Positions 1-6,613 of a stretch of DNA of 9,035 bases are shown here, piece after piece; positions within the stretch are counted from its first letter, which is position 1, and every line of letters begins with the position of its first letter. The stretch lies in contig JAISII010000018.1 of assembly GCA_031262125.1 (NCBI GenBank), positions 1 to 9,035 on the forward strand, in the 5' to 3' direction. Origin of the DNA: Oscillospiraceae bacterium. Lineage in GTDB: Bacteria > Bacillota > Clostridia > Oscillospirales > Acutalibacteraceae. Under the pieces are notes generated by a model. That model searched no databases. It was not told the DNA's origin and saw nothing but the letters and a program-made list of their open reading frames with translations. The position numbers and the translations under genes were made by a program.

Positions 1-18
1 AAGGAGTTTCGTCAGACC

Positions 19-47
19 AATTACACTCTTATTATGGCTTAAACAAC
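19..47. other. candidate origin of transfer (oriT) of the mobilizable element
   Basis: This is the short non-coding stretch in front of a MobV-type relaxase gene, where MobV elements usually keep their oriT. On the minus strand it reads AAGAGTGTAATTGG, which resembles the pMV158 nick region ATAGTGTGTTA, in which MobM cuts after AGTGTG. A 7-bp inverted repeat, AAACAAC at about 42-48 and GTTGTTT at about 64-70, lies just downstream. The resemblance is partial and from memory, so this is a weak call based mainly on position. Confidence 0.25.
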
Positions 48-120
48 AAGCATGGATACATCGTTGTTTACTTCGATGTTTTCCATAAATTTATTGTAGC
101 AAAGGAGTTGAAAAGCATCA

Positions 121-1197
121 ATGCCATACGCAATATTGCGTTTTTCCAAAAAGAAAGCGGGCGGAGTCGGTTCCTGCTATGCCCACAACGAACGCAAAAA
201 GGAACAATACGCCAGTAACCCCGATATTGATACCACACGCAAGCAGGACAATTATCATATTGTTTTGCCAAAGCAGACCTATCTAAGAGAAGCAAAGCGG
301 CTGATAAAGGAAGCCGGCTGCCGTACCCGCAAGGATTCCACGGTGCTTGTGGAAACGCTGATTACCGCAAGCCCGGAGTTTATCCACTCGCTTCCGTCGC
401 CCGAACAGCGGGAGTATTTTCAGCGGGCATTTGAATTTCTTGCAAGCAAGGTCGGAAAAGAAAATATAGTTGCCGCCACGGTGCATATGGACGAAACAAC
501 GCCCCATATGCATCTTGTTTTTTGCCCTATCACGGACGGTAAGAACGGAAAGTCGCTTTCTGCCAAAACAATCCTCGGTAACCGTGCGCAGCTTTCAAAA
601 TGGCAGACCGATTACCACGCCGCTATGTCGGCGCGGTGGCCGGAGCTGCAACGTGGGGTGTCCTCTCTCGAAACCAAACGTAAGCACATTCCTGTTTGGC
701 TTTTTAAGCAAGCGGAGCGGCTCGATAAACAGTTTGCCGAGATTGCGGGAGTGTTAGAGGGTATCAATCTATTCAATGCACCAAAAAAGAAAGAGGCGGC
801 ACTTGCCGCATTTGAAAGGCTAATGCCCGAAGCGGCACGGTTTACCGTTTCCGTTAAGCAGTATGACGGCTATATCAAGGAGCTTGAGGCGGCAGAAAAG
901 GCGACGCAGGAGCGAATTAAACAAGCTGAAAGCAAAGGCAATGAGCGCGTTCACAAGGTGGAAGCCACTATGCAAAAGGCGGTTGACGGCAAAGACCGTG
1001 AGCTTGCGGCGAAAGAACAGCAAATCCTTGAAGCACGGCGGGAAGCTTACGCCGCCGCTGACAAGCTACGCCGACAGGCATATCAGTTTGAGGGGTTTAT
1101 CGGACGAATGCCCCTTGCTATGCGTGAAAAATTTTATGAGATTCAAAAACAGGCTGAAAACGCCAAATCACAAAAAGAAAGAAGGAATGAAAGATGA
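121..1197 (+). CDS. MobV-family relaxase (Mob/Pre plasmid recombination enzyme)
   Basis: This 358-residue protein is a conjugative-mobilization relaxase, which nicks one DNA strand at oriT and pilots it into a recipient using a co-resident conjugation apparatus. The N-terminal third carries the family motifs: HNER at residues 22-25, with His22 at the same position as the catalytic His22 of pMV158 MobM, and the metal-binding HxDExTPHxH motif at 122-131 (H122, D124, E125, H129, H131). From about residue 220 the protein is Lys/Glu/Ala-rich and probably a coiled coil, as in other Mob proteins. AAAGGAG at 101-107 precedes the ATG, slightly far at 13 nt. The stop overlaps the next gene's start (ATGA), which implies translational coupling. 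Relatives include TnpZ of Tn4451. The family assignment is firm; the mobilization role is inferred. Confidence 0.95.
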   Translation: MPYAILRFSKKKAGGVGSCYAHNERKKEQYASNPDIDTTRKQDNYHIVLPKQTYLREAKRLIKEAGCRTRKDSTVLVETLITASPEFIHSLPSPEQREYFQRAFEFLASKVGKENIVAATVHMDETTPHMHLVFCPITDGKNGKSLSAKTILGNRAQLSKWQTDYHAAMSARWPELQRGVSSLETKRKHIPVWLFKQAERLDKQFAEIAGVLEGINLFNAPKKKEAALAAFERLMPEAARFTVSVKQYDGYIKELEAAEKATQERIKQAESKGNERVHKVEATMQKAVDGKDRELAAKEQQILEARREAYAAADKLRRQAYQFEGFIGRMPLAMREKFYEIQKQAENAKSQKERRNER

Positions 1198-1445
1198 GCA
1201 ATAAACCATATGCAACTGAATTACGGGCGGAAATTGACAAAACAATGGACTGGTTGTGCGAACTGCCGGATGATAAGATTCGCTGCTTATTTGGCAACAA
1301 ACGGATTCCGCGCGGCATTGACTTTCGTCAAAAAGTCGGAGGTACACAATATATCGTTACCTCGCACTTTAACCAAACTGCAGAAGATGATATGATACAC
1401 AAAATTAAGAGATTAATCGTATCCGACATTTCATATGAGGTATAA
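1194..1445 (+). CDS. TnpW-like small transposon-encoded protein
   Basis: This 83-residue protein starts inside the relaxase stop codon (ATGA overlap), with GAAAGATG-type purine-rich sequence as its ribosome site. The first half (residues 7-27) is a charged helix, TELRAEIDKTMDWL. The second half, around residues 49-79 (GGTQYIVTSHFNQTAEDDM followed by IHKIKRLI), resembles the short TnpW domain of Tn4451-type mobilizable transposons: a beta-strand pair, then a helix rich in acidic and basic residues. The biochemical role of TnpW is not known; in Tn4451 it lies among the accessory genes of the element. Its position between relaxase and recombinase fits that origin. The assignment comes from remembered motif resemblance, so the family name is moderately certain and the function unknown. 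Confidence 0.7.
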   Translation: MSNKPYATELRAEIDKTMDWLCELPDDKIRCLFGNKRIPRGIDFRQKVGGTQYIVTSHFNQTAEDDMIHKIKRLIVSDISYEV

Positions 1446-1447
1446 AC

Positions 1448-1555
1448 ATGAAAATTAACTTTAAAGCATTGAATGCAAAGCCGAAATATGATATACTGTG
1501 CTTGCTACAAAACCCGTGTTCCGGCTGCGGAAACGGAGGAAATTATGAGTATTAA
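1448..1555 (+). CDS. possible 35-residue peptide between TnpW-like gene and recombinase
   Basis: This short frame begins 2 nt after the TnpW-like stop, has a GAGG ribosome site (about 1436-1439) at good distance, and ends 11 nt inside the recombinase gene, so it would couple translation of the two. The peptide begins MKINFKALNAKPKYD and has a small cysteine/glycine cluster, CSGCGNGG, near its end. I do not recognise it. The spacing and ribosome site argue that it is translated. Against this, the recombinase promoter lies inside it, so it may be only a leader frame. It could act as a translational leader for the recombinase. Confidence 0.4.
   Translation: MKINFKALNAKPKYDILCLLQNPCSGCGNGGNYEY
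1469..1497 (+). promoter_or_regulatory. promoter of the serine recombinase gene
   Basis: TTGAAT (1469-1474) and TATACT (1492-1497) are separated by exactly 17 nt, with a TG at 1489-1490 making an extended -10 element. Transcription would start near 1504, about 40 nt before the recombinase ATG. The recombinase could thus be expressed independently of the mobilization genes, which would help control excision. Confidence 0.65.
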
Positions 1556-3239
1556 GCAGCAGGAACCAATTACCGCCCTGTATTGCCGCCTCTCGCAAGA
1601 GGACGCAAGAGAGGGTGAATCAAATAGTATCGCAAACCAAAAGGCAATACTCGCAAAGTACGCAAAGGACAACGGATTTAAACACACACAATTTTTTGTG
1701 GACGATGGATTTTCCGGCGTGGTGTTTGACAGACCCGGCTTTTTAGCTATGATGGACGGTGTAAAAAGCGGCAGTATCAAGACCATTATCGTTAAAGACC
1801 ATTCAAGGCTCGGACGCAACAGGCTCGTTATTGGTACTCTTTTGGAAGAGGATTTCGAGCGGTACGGAGTTAGGTATATCGCCATTATGGACAATATCGA
1901 CAGCAAGCAAGGACTCAGTGATTTAATCCCGCTGCAAGATTTGTTTAACGAATGGCACAGCAAAACGACCAGTCAGAAAATCCGCGCAGTAATGCAAAGC
2001 AAGGGCAATTCGGGCATTCCGTTGACCCGCAATTTGCCGTTTGGATACAAAAAAGATCCGAACGACAAAAGTAAATGGCTTGTGGACGAATCCGCCGCCG
2101 AGATTGTGCGTAAAATTTACGCGTTATGTATGGACGGCAAAGGACCAACACAAATCGGAAAGATATTACAAGCTCAAGGCGTACCCACTATCGGCGAGTA
2201 TTACCGTAGTATCGGCAGAAAGACAGGTGCACCACTGCCACAAAAACCTTGTCAGTGGTCGGAAGAATCAATCAACAAAATTCTTAGGCGTATGGAATAT
2301 ATCGGTCATACGGTAAACTTCAGAACACACGTTAAGTCGTTCAAGAATAAGAAATCGATTGAAAACGACCCATCCGAGTGGAAGATTTTCGAGAATCACC
2401 ATCAGTCGATTGTGGACAAAGCCGTGTGGGAGCGTGTACAGGAAATCCGTAAAAACAAGCGAAGACTTACCAAGTACGGAAAGACCAGTATTTTTTCGGG
2501 TTTGCTTGTCTGCGCAGACTGTGGAAAAAATCTGAGATATTGTACAAGTCGAGTCCATACCTCAAGCCAAGAACACTTTGTTTGTGCAAACTACAAGAGC
2601 AACACGGGGTCGTGCAGTATCCACTTTATTCGTGAAGAAACGCTGTTGCATTTGGTATTGACCCATATTCAGAGGGTGCTGACATTTGTTTTGCAGTACG
2701 AACACATCTTTATTTCGGCGGTGAACAAAAAATCCACAGAGGAACAAACCAAGGCGATTGCGGCAAAGCGAAGGATGTTTGCACAACAACAAAAGCGGAT
2801 TGCAGAACTCGATGTACTGTTCCAAAGGGTTTATGAAGATTCGATAGCGGGTCGCATTACGGAGGAACGATTTTTGAAAATGTCATCCTCTTACGAAAGC
2901 GAACAAGCCAAGTTAAAATCCGAATCCGAAAGGCTCGAAACCGAACTGAACGCAGAAAAGCAGTCGGCAAACAACACAGAACGTTTTTTGTCCATTGTTC
3001 GAAGGTACACAGAGATAACGGAACTGACCGCAACGATAGTGAACGATTTCATAGAGAAAATCGTTGTTCACGCACCCGACAAGTCAAGCGGACACCGCGT
3101 TCAAAAGGTAGAAATCTATTATAATGCTGTTGGTATTATTGATGTGCCGGACAGCGACGAAATGGTAGAATTGCTACACAAACGCAAACAGCGGCGTTTA
3201 GCCGCACAGAACTCGGACGGGTTAAAAGCTGTCATTTAG
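1545..3239 (+). CDS. large serine recombinase (TndX/TnpX type) of the mobilizable element
   Basis: This 564-residue enzyme should excise and integrate the element through a 5'-phosphoserine DNA intermediate. The resolvase-type catalytic domain covers about residues 9-150: the nucleophile is Ser17 in YCRLSQED, and the conserved arginines lie in KDHSRLGRN (84-92). A recombinase DNA-binding domain (about 165-300) follows, then a zinc ribbon with C323, C326, C347 and C357, a coiled coil (about 390-475) and a C-terminal DUF4368-like tail. The ATG at 1545 is chosen over an in-frame ATG at 1473 because GGAGG lies at 1535-1539 and the family starts shortly before the Y-x-R-L-S strand. Length and domain order match TndX (Tn5397) and TnpX (Tn4451), which use GA dinucleotide crossovers. 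It is intact, so the element may still be mobile. Confidence 0.95.
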   Translation: MSIKQQEPITALYCRLSQEDAREGESNSIANQKAILAKYAKDNGFKHTQFFVDDGFSGVVFDRPGFLAMMDGVKSGSIKTIIVKDHSRLGRNRLVIGTLLEEDFERYGVRYIAIMDNIDSKQGLSDLIPLQDLFNEWHSKTTSQKIRAVMQSKGNSGIPLTRNLPFGYKKDPNDKSKWLVDESAAEIVRKIYALCMDGKGPTQIGKILQAQGVPTIGEYYRSIGRKTGAPLPQKPCQWSEESINKILRRMEYIGHTVNFRTHVKSFKNKKSIENDPSEWKIFENHHQSIVDKAVWERVQEIRKNKRRLTKYGKTSIFSGLLVCADCGKNLRYCTSRVHTSSQEHFVCANYKSNTGSCSIHFIREETLLHLVLTHIQRVLTFVLQYEHIFISAVNKKSTEEQTKAIAAKRRMFAQQQKRIAELDVLFQRVYEDSIAGRITEERFLKMSSSYESEQAKLKSESERLETELNAEKQSANNTERFLSIVRRYTEITELTATIVNDFIEKIVVHAPDKSSGHRVQKVEIYYNAVGIIDVPDSDEMVELLHKRKQRRLAAQNSDGLKAVI

Positions 3240-3281
3240 CGGCACAAAAGCCGCAAGGGCAAGGTCAAAGACCTTACCGCC
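3239..3281 (+). repeat. paired inverted repeats just after the recombinase stop, near the element end
   Basis: GCGGC (3239-3243) and GCCGC (3250-3254) form one inverted repeat. AAGGTC (3261-3266) and GACCTT (3270-3275) form a second with a 3-nt loop, extendable through GGC (3258-3260) and GCC (3279-3281). No T-run follows, so this is not a normal intrinsic terminator. It may slow transcription out of the element or belong to the terminal region bound by the recombinase. The exact element boundary is not visible. Confidence 0.4.
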
Positions 3282-3343
3282 TACATGCTTCCTTATACGT
3301 ACCCGCCATTGTACAGGTGTGCTTTTTATTAAACTATAGCGGA

Positions 3344-4411
3344 TTATGTATCATCCTCGGCAAGCAGAAGCTCTTGTTTAGCTTTATTGCCTGTTTTGGC
3401 ATTTGCTTTGTTGCTTTTACGCATTTGTTTGTGTTCGGTAATTTTGCTTGGGTGCAAAATCTTATACGGCACAGCAACCTGCCCCGATGCACGCATATGT
3501 TTTTTGGAAGCATAGTGGCAAACGGTTTTAAGCACATTTGCACAATTAAACATAATGCCTTTTGCTGTTTTTTGCGACATATGCAAATGCAACACCCAAT
3601 AATAAGTGTTGGCAAAATAAACATTAACAGCAAACCGTGCAATGCCGATTCTGTAGGGTATAATTGAGGGGGCATTATCGCTTAAAAAGCGTGTAACAAT
3701 ACCCATTGCAAGCATATAGTCGTTCATTTTGCCTTCATCAAAAGTTGTCATAACGCTGTTATCACGAACACGGTATGTATAAATCACCTTATCCGAAACG
3801 GCGACTTTATTTGCAAAATAGCACAACCGCACTGTTGTTGCCAAATCCTCCAAATACATATTGGGGTAGGTTATGTCATTGGCGGTAAATAAAGACTTGC
3901 GGTAGATTTTGCACCAAGGGTAGCTGCGTACAAAAAAGTCGTGCAGCAAAGCTTTGCAAGTTTTTTGGGAGCTGTAAACGCCGGCTTTGCGTTTGCGTGC
4001 CCAAACTTTAAGGTACTTGTCTTTCTCTTGCTTATAAATACGGTAATTTGCAATGGCAATGTCGGCTTGTGCAGATATTGCAGTGTTATAAAGCACCTCG
4101 ATATAATCGGGTGCAAGCAAATCATCACTGTCGGCAAACACAATATATTCACCCGCAGCTTTTGTAATGCCAAAGTTACGTGCACCGGCAGGACCGCAAT
4201 TACCTTCGGTTTTATAATATTCAAAATTGCTGTTGCGGTTAACAAAATCAAGGGCGATTGCCTCGCTGCTGTCGGTTGAGCAATCATTTATCAAAATAAC
4301 CTGAGCGTTTTTAAAAGTTTGATTTTCTACGGTTTTTAAACACTCGTTAAGATATTTTTCTACATTATGAATCGGAAGTATGATGCTTACTTCGATTTTT
4401 TTATCTCCCAT
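3344..4411 (-). CDS. family 2 glycosyltransferase
   Basis: This 355-residue protein would transfer a sugar from a nucleotide donor to a cell-envelope or exopolysaccharide acceptor at the cytoplasmic side of the membrane. The GT-A fold opens with VSIILPIHNVEKYL (residues 8-21), followed by INDCSTDSS (41-49), the GNCGPAGARNFG loop (70-81) and the metal-binding acidic motif ADSDD (93-97). The probable catalytic acidic pair ED is at 188-189 in MYLEDLATT. No membrane segments are evident. The last 35 residues are Lys/Asn/Gln-rich and look non-conserved. AAGGGTGAG precedes the ATG. The gene has its own promoter and follows the spoVM terminator; the mobile element ends just past its stop. The donor and acceptor cannot be read from the sequence. 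Confidence 0.9.
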   Translation of the reverse strand: MGDKKIEVSIILPIHNVEKYLNECLKTVENQTFKNAQVILINDCSTDSSEAIALDFVNRNSNFEYYKTEGNCGPAGARNFGITKAAGEYIVFADSDDLLAPDYIEVLYNTAISAQADIAIANYRIYKQEKDKYLKVWARKRKAGVYSSQKTCKALLHDFFVRSYPWCKIYRKSLFTANDITYPNMYLEDLATTVRLCYFANKVAVSDKVIYTYRVRDNSVMTTFDEGKMNDYMLAMGIVTRFLSDNAPSIIPYRIGIARFAVNVYFANTYYWVLHLHMSQKTAKGIMFNCANVLKTVCHYASKKHMRASGQVAVPYKILHPSKITEHKQMRKSNKANAKTGNKAKQELLLAEDDT

Positions 4412-4450
4412 TAACTCACCCTTTCTATTAAAATATTCAGTCCATATGCT

Positions 4451-4479
4451 ATTTTAACACATCTTTTAAAAAAACACAA
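4451..4479 (-). promoter_or_regulatory. promoter of the glycosyltransferase gene
   Basis: On the minus strand TTGTGT (4479-4474) and TAAAAT (4456-4451) are 17 nt apart, with a TG one base before the -10 hexamer making it an extended -10. The predicted start is near 4444, about 30 nt ahead of the gene. It lies immediately after the upstream terminator, consistent with a separate transcription unit. Confidence 0.5.
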
Positions 4480-4480
4480 C

Positions 4481-4510
4481 AAAAAACGCACAAGTTTTTC
4501 TTGCACGCTT
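4481..4510 (-). terminator. intrinsic terminator of the small spoVM operon
   Basis: On the minus strand CGTGCAAG (4507-4500), a loop of five A, and CTTGTGCG (4494-4487) form an 8-bp stem with two G-U pairs, followed directly by six T (4486-4481) and another T-rich stretch. It lies about 50 nt past the spoVM-like stop and separates that gene from the glycosyltransferase promoter. Confidence 0.65.
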
Positions 4511-4558
4511 TTCGCTTTAATTATTCTTGCTTTAAAACTTCTTTTTTGCCTTTAAAAA

Positions 4559-4648
4559 CTACGAATTTTCCTTTTGCTTTTTTATTCCGCAAAGTTTGCG
4601 AAGAAAAAAGGATATAAATTTGGGGCGTTCGATAAGTATAACTTTCAT
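4559..4648 (-). CDS. spoVM: SpoVM-like stage V sporulation protein (29-residue amphipathic helix)
   Basis: This tiny gene encodes 29 residues beginning MKVILIERPKFISFFLRKL. It aligns without gaps to Bacillus subtilis SpoVM (26 residues, MKFYTIKLPKFLGGIVRAML), sharing Met1, Lys2, Ile6, Pro9, Lys10, Phe11, Arg17, Leu at 19/20 and Gly21, with a basic tail. SpoVM is an amphipathic helix that recognises the convex forespore membrane and anchors the SpoIVA coat platform; Pro9 is known to matter for its localization. The ribosome site is a perfect AGGAGG (4662-4657), 8 nt from the ATG. It follows a 51-residue membrane peptide with a 5-nt gap and precedes a terminator. The F14-F15 pair replaces the glycines of B. 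subtilis. Length, gapless match and ribosome site make this a good call, though so short a protein needs comparison across genomes. Confidence 0.75.
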   Translation of the reverse strand: MKVILIERPKFISFFLRKLCGIKKQKENS

Positions 4649-4653
4649 TAAAT

Positions 4654-4809
4654 TTACCTCCTAAAATATGTTGCAGGCAATGTTACAATAACAACTGCAG
4701 CCACTATAAGCGAAACCTTATAGGGCAGCAAAGCCACAGTAAGCATACCTAACCCATATGCCATAACCGTTTTTATGGTATTGTTGTGATTTGTGCATTG
4801 TCGTTTCAT
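4654..4809 (-). CDS. 51-residue membrane peptide upstream of spoVM
   Basis: The frame begins with a basic, polar N-terminus (MKRQCTNHNNTIKT) and continues as one long or two short hydrophobic segments, about residues 15-29 and 32-48, separated by PYK at 29-31. It ends in two arginines. AGGTGAT lies just ahead of the ATG. The two final arginine codons and the stop are AGG AGG TAA, so the end of this gene is itself the ribosome site of the spoVM-like gene. Ribosomes ending here would be placed to start the next gene, a clear sign that the two are co-expressed. I do not recognise the protein. A small forespore or mother-cell membrane protein is a plausible inference from its partner. Confidence 0.6.
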   Translation of the reverse strand: MKRQCTNHNNTIKTVMAYGLGMLTVALLPYKVSLIVAAVVIVTLPATYFRR

Positions 4810-4863
4810 AATCATCACCTATAAACATAATATTCTTCATAAAACTTTGTGTTACTTTTTTGT

Positions 4864-4891
4864 TTGTATTTGCCATCGCTTTGTGGTAAAA
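4864..4891 (+). promoter_or_regulatory. promoter of the pseudouridine synthase gene
   Basis: An extended -10 element, TGG followed by TAAAAT (4886-4891), sits 16 nt after a poor -35 match TTGTAT (4864-4869). The predicted start near 4897 excludes the in-frame ATG at 4891 and supports translation from 4921. The region also serves as upstream DNA of the divergent small spoVM operon. Confidence 0.4.
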
Positions 4892-4920
4892 TGGAGAACA
4901 GAAAGGCAAAGGTAATAAAA

Positions 4921-5934
4921 ATGCGAAAAATTACGATTAACAAAAACGAATCGGGGCAAAAGCTGATTAAATTTTTGCAAAAACGGTTCCCGCAAATGAC
5001 ATCGTCGCTTATGCACAAATATTTGCGAACAAAATATATTAAGCTAAACGGCAAAAAAAGCGATGGCAGCGAGCTTCTGCACGAAAATGACGAGCTTACG
5101 CTGTATATTAAAGATGAATTTTTTGAAGCGGAAAAACCCTTTAAACACGAGTTTTTGCGTGCCCCGGCACAGCTTAACATTTGCTACGAGGACGAAAACA
5201 TTCTGCTTGCCGACAAAGCACCCGGCGTAATTGTTCATCAAGACGACAGCTATAACCCCGATTGTTTGATTTTTCGGATTTTGCATTACTTGTATAACAA
5301 GGGCGAATATAACCCCGAGGATGCAAGCACATTTACCCCCGCTTTGTGCAACCGTATCGACCGCAACACGGGCGGTATTGTTATAGCGGCAAAAAACGCC
5401 GAGGCACTGCGGGTTTTGAACGAAAAAATTAAAAACCGAGAGCAACAAAATTTTTATCTTTGTGCGGTGTTCGGCAAGCTTGCAAAGCAGCAGGCTACCC
5501 TTACCCATCACCTTGAAAAAAACGAAGCACAAAACCGTGTGTATGTTAGCGACAAGCCAAACCAAAAAACAAAAACCATTGTAACAAAATACAAAGTTTT
5601 GGCACAGTATGCCGGGACCTCCCTGCTGGAGGTTGAACTGTTGACCGGGCGAACACACCAAATCAGGGCACACCTTGCTTATATTGGACACCCGCTGGTG
5701 GGCGACGGCAAATACGGCAAAAACGCACAAAACAAGCCCGCCGGTTTTACACGACAGGCTTTGTATTCGTACAAATTAAAATTTAATTTTACCACCGAAT
5801 CCGGCTGTTTGAGTTACCTTAACGGCAAAGAGGTGGTTGTTAAAAACGTGTGGTTTGCAAATGAGGGTTTTGATGATTTTGCAGAGGAGTTTAAGGGGAG
5901 GTTCTTAAAAAGTTCAAAACCGCTTCCGGCGTAG
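4921..5934 (+). CDS. RluA-family RNA pseudouridine synthase
   Basis: This 337-residue enzyme isomerises uridine to pseudouridine in structured RNA, probably 23S rRNA. An S4 RNA-binding domain occupies about residues 1-65. The catalytic motif is CNRIDRNTGG (143-152) with Asp147 as the nucleophile, in the NRID form of the family's HRLD motif. The conserved LTGRTHQIRAHL segment lies at 241-252, followed by HPLVGDGKYG (257-266). The ATG at 4921 is chosen because AAAGG lies 8 nt upstream and the S4 domain begins there; longer in-frame starts at 4849 and 4891 would overlap the predicted promoter. The last 44 bp overlap the convergent PHP gene. RluC/RluD-like is a fair description, but the target uridines are not predictable. 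Confidence 0.93.
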   Translation: MRKITINKNESGQKLIKFLQKRFPQMTSSLMHKYLRTKYIKLNGKKSDGSELLHENDELTLYIKDEFFEAEKPFKHEFLRAPAQLNICYEDENILLADKAPGVIVHQDDSYNPDCLIFRILHYLYNKGEYNPEDASTFTPALCNRIDRNTGGIVIAAKNAEALRVLNEKIKNREQQNFYLCAVFGKLAKQQATLTHHLEKNEAQNRVYVSDKPNQKTKTIVTKYKVLAQYAGTSLLEVELLTGRTHQIRAHLAYIGHPLVGDGKYGKNAQNKPAGFTRQALYSYKLKFNFTTESGCLSYLNGKEVVVKNVWFANEGFDDFAEEFKGRFLKSSKPLPA

Positions 5935-6613
5935 CCTGCTCAAGCTCAAAAAAGCTCTCCGGCTCTCGCATTTTCTCCAGCGAATGTGCATCGCTGTTAC
6001 TTAAAATAAACATATCGTTTAAGATGGGGTGCTTTTTTGAAAGCTCCCCTATTTTTGCGGTTTCATAAACCTCTGCCGCATTAAAGCCGCATTCGGGGGG
6101 AATATCGCCCAACGAAGAAAGCAGAGAATTACTCTTACGGTCGATATGTGCGGGAAAACAAACTCCATTGTATTGCTCCACCAGTTTTTTTACGTCAAAA
6201 ACGCCTATGCCGGTTGCAATCCACAAAATGCCGTCAACCCGCCATGTTTGGATGTCATTTTCGTCCATTATAATTTGCTCGCCGTAAATATCCTCTTTGT
6301 TTGGTATTTGCATTTGGGTGGAACGCACGTATTCAAAAAACCTGTAAGCATCATCATAGCTTGCAAACAGGCACACCACGTGTATTTCCTCGGAAGTGCT
6401 TAGCTCCATACCCGGCAAAAAGCACAGCCCCGCCTGTGCCGCAAGCTTTGCAACCGCTGGGCAGTTTAGCACGGTGTTGTGGTCGGTTAGGGCTATTATA
6501 TCAAAGCCCAGCAGCTTGCTCATATTTACAATATTGTTCGGCGTCATCTCGACTTCGCCGCACGGCGACAAACACGAGTGCATATGCAAATTGTAGTAAA
6601 ATTTCTTTTTCAT
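5891..6613 (-). CDS. PHP-domain metal-dependent phosphoesterase
   Basis: This 240-residue protein has the polymerase-and-histidinol-phosphatase fold, a TIM-like barrel that binds two or three metal ions to cleave phosphoesters. Likely metal ligands are H10 and H12 (NLHMHSCLSPCG), D44 and H45 (ALTDHNT), E70 (PGMELS), H156 (FPAHIDR) and D208 and H210 (SNSDAHS), so the full active site appears present. It begins within the stop of the DRTGG gene (ATGA overlap), so the two are translationally coupled. PHP proteins of this kind often sit beside DRTGG and HATPase genes near clostridial hydrogenase operons, but their substrate is unknown. Nucleoside 3',5'-bisphosphate or small phosphoester hydrolysis is possible from relatives such as YciV. 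Confidence 0.9.
   Translation of the reverse strand: MKKKFYYNLHMHSCLSPCGEVEMTPNNIVNMSKLLGFDIIALTDHNTVLNCPAVAKLAAQAGLCFLPGMELSTSEEIHVVCLFASYDDAYRFFEYVRSTQMQIPNKEDIYGEQIIMDENDIQTWRVDGILWIATGIGVFDVKKLVEQYNGVCFPAHIDRKSNSLLSSLGDIPPECGFNAAEVYETAKIGELSKKHPILNDMFILSNSDAHSLEKMREPESFFELEQATPEAVLNFLRTSP

Noticed and set aside
2..213. A plus-strand frame open from the window edge through the first part of the relaxase gene
   Set aside because: Half of it overlaps the certain relaxase coding region and it has no recognisable motif; it could be the tail of an upstream gene but cannot be supported here.
1505..1963. 152-residue minus-strand frame within the recombinase gene
   Set aside because: It is fully antisense to the catalytic domain of the serine recombinase, with no ribosome site or motifs; a shadow frame.
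4718..4909. 63-residue minus-strand frame overlapping the small spoVM operon
   Set aside because: It is in a different frame from the 51-residue membrane peptide, has no good ribosome site, and would begin within the divergent promoter region.
5044..5730. 228-residue minus-strand frame within the pseudouridine synthase gene
   Set aside because: Long but antisense to conserved catalytic motifs, with low-complexity Val/Phe/Cys-rich translation, as expected of a shadow frame in AAC/AAA-rich coding DNA.
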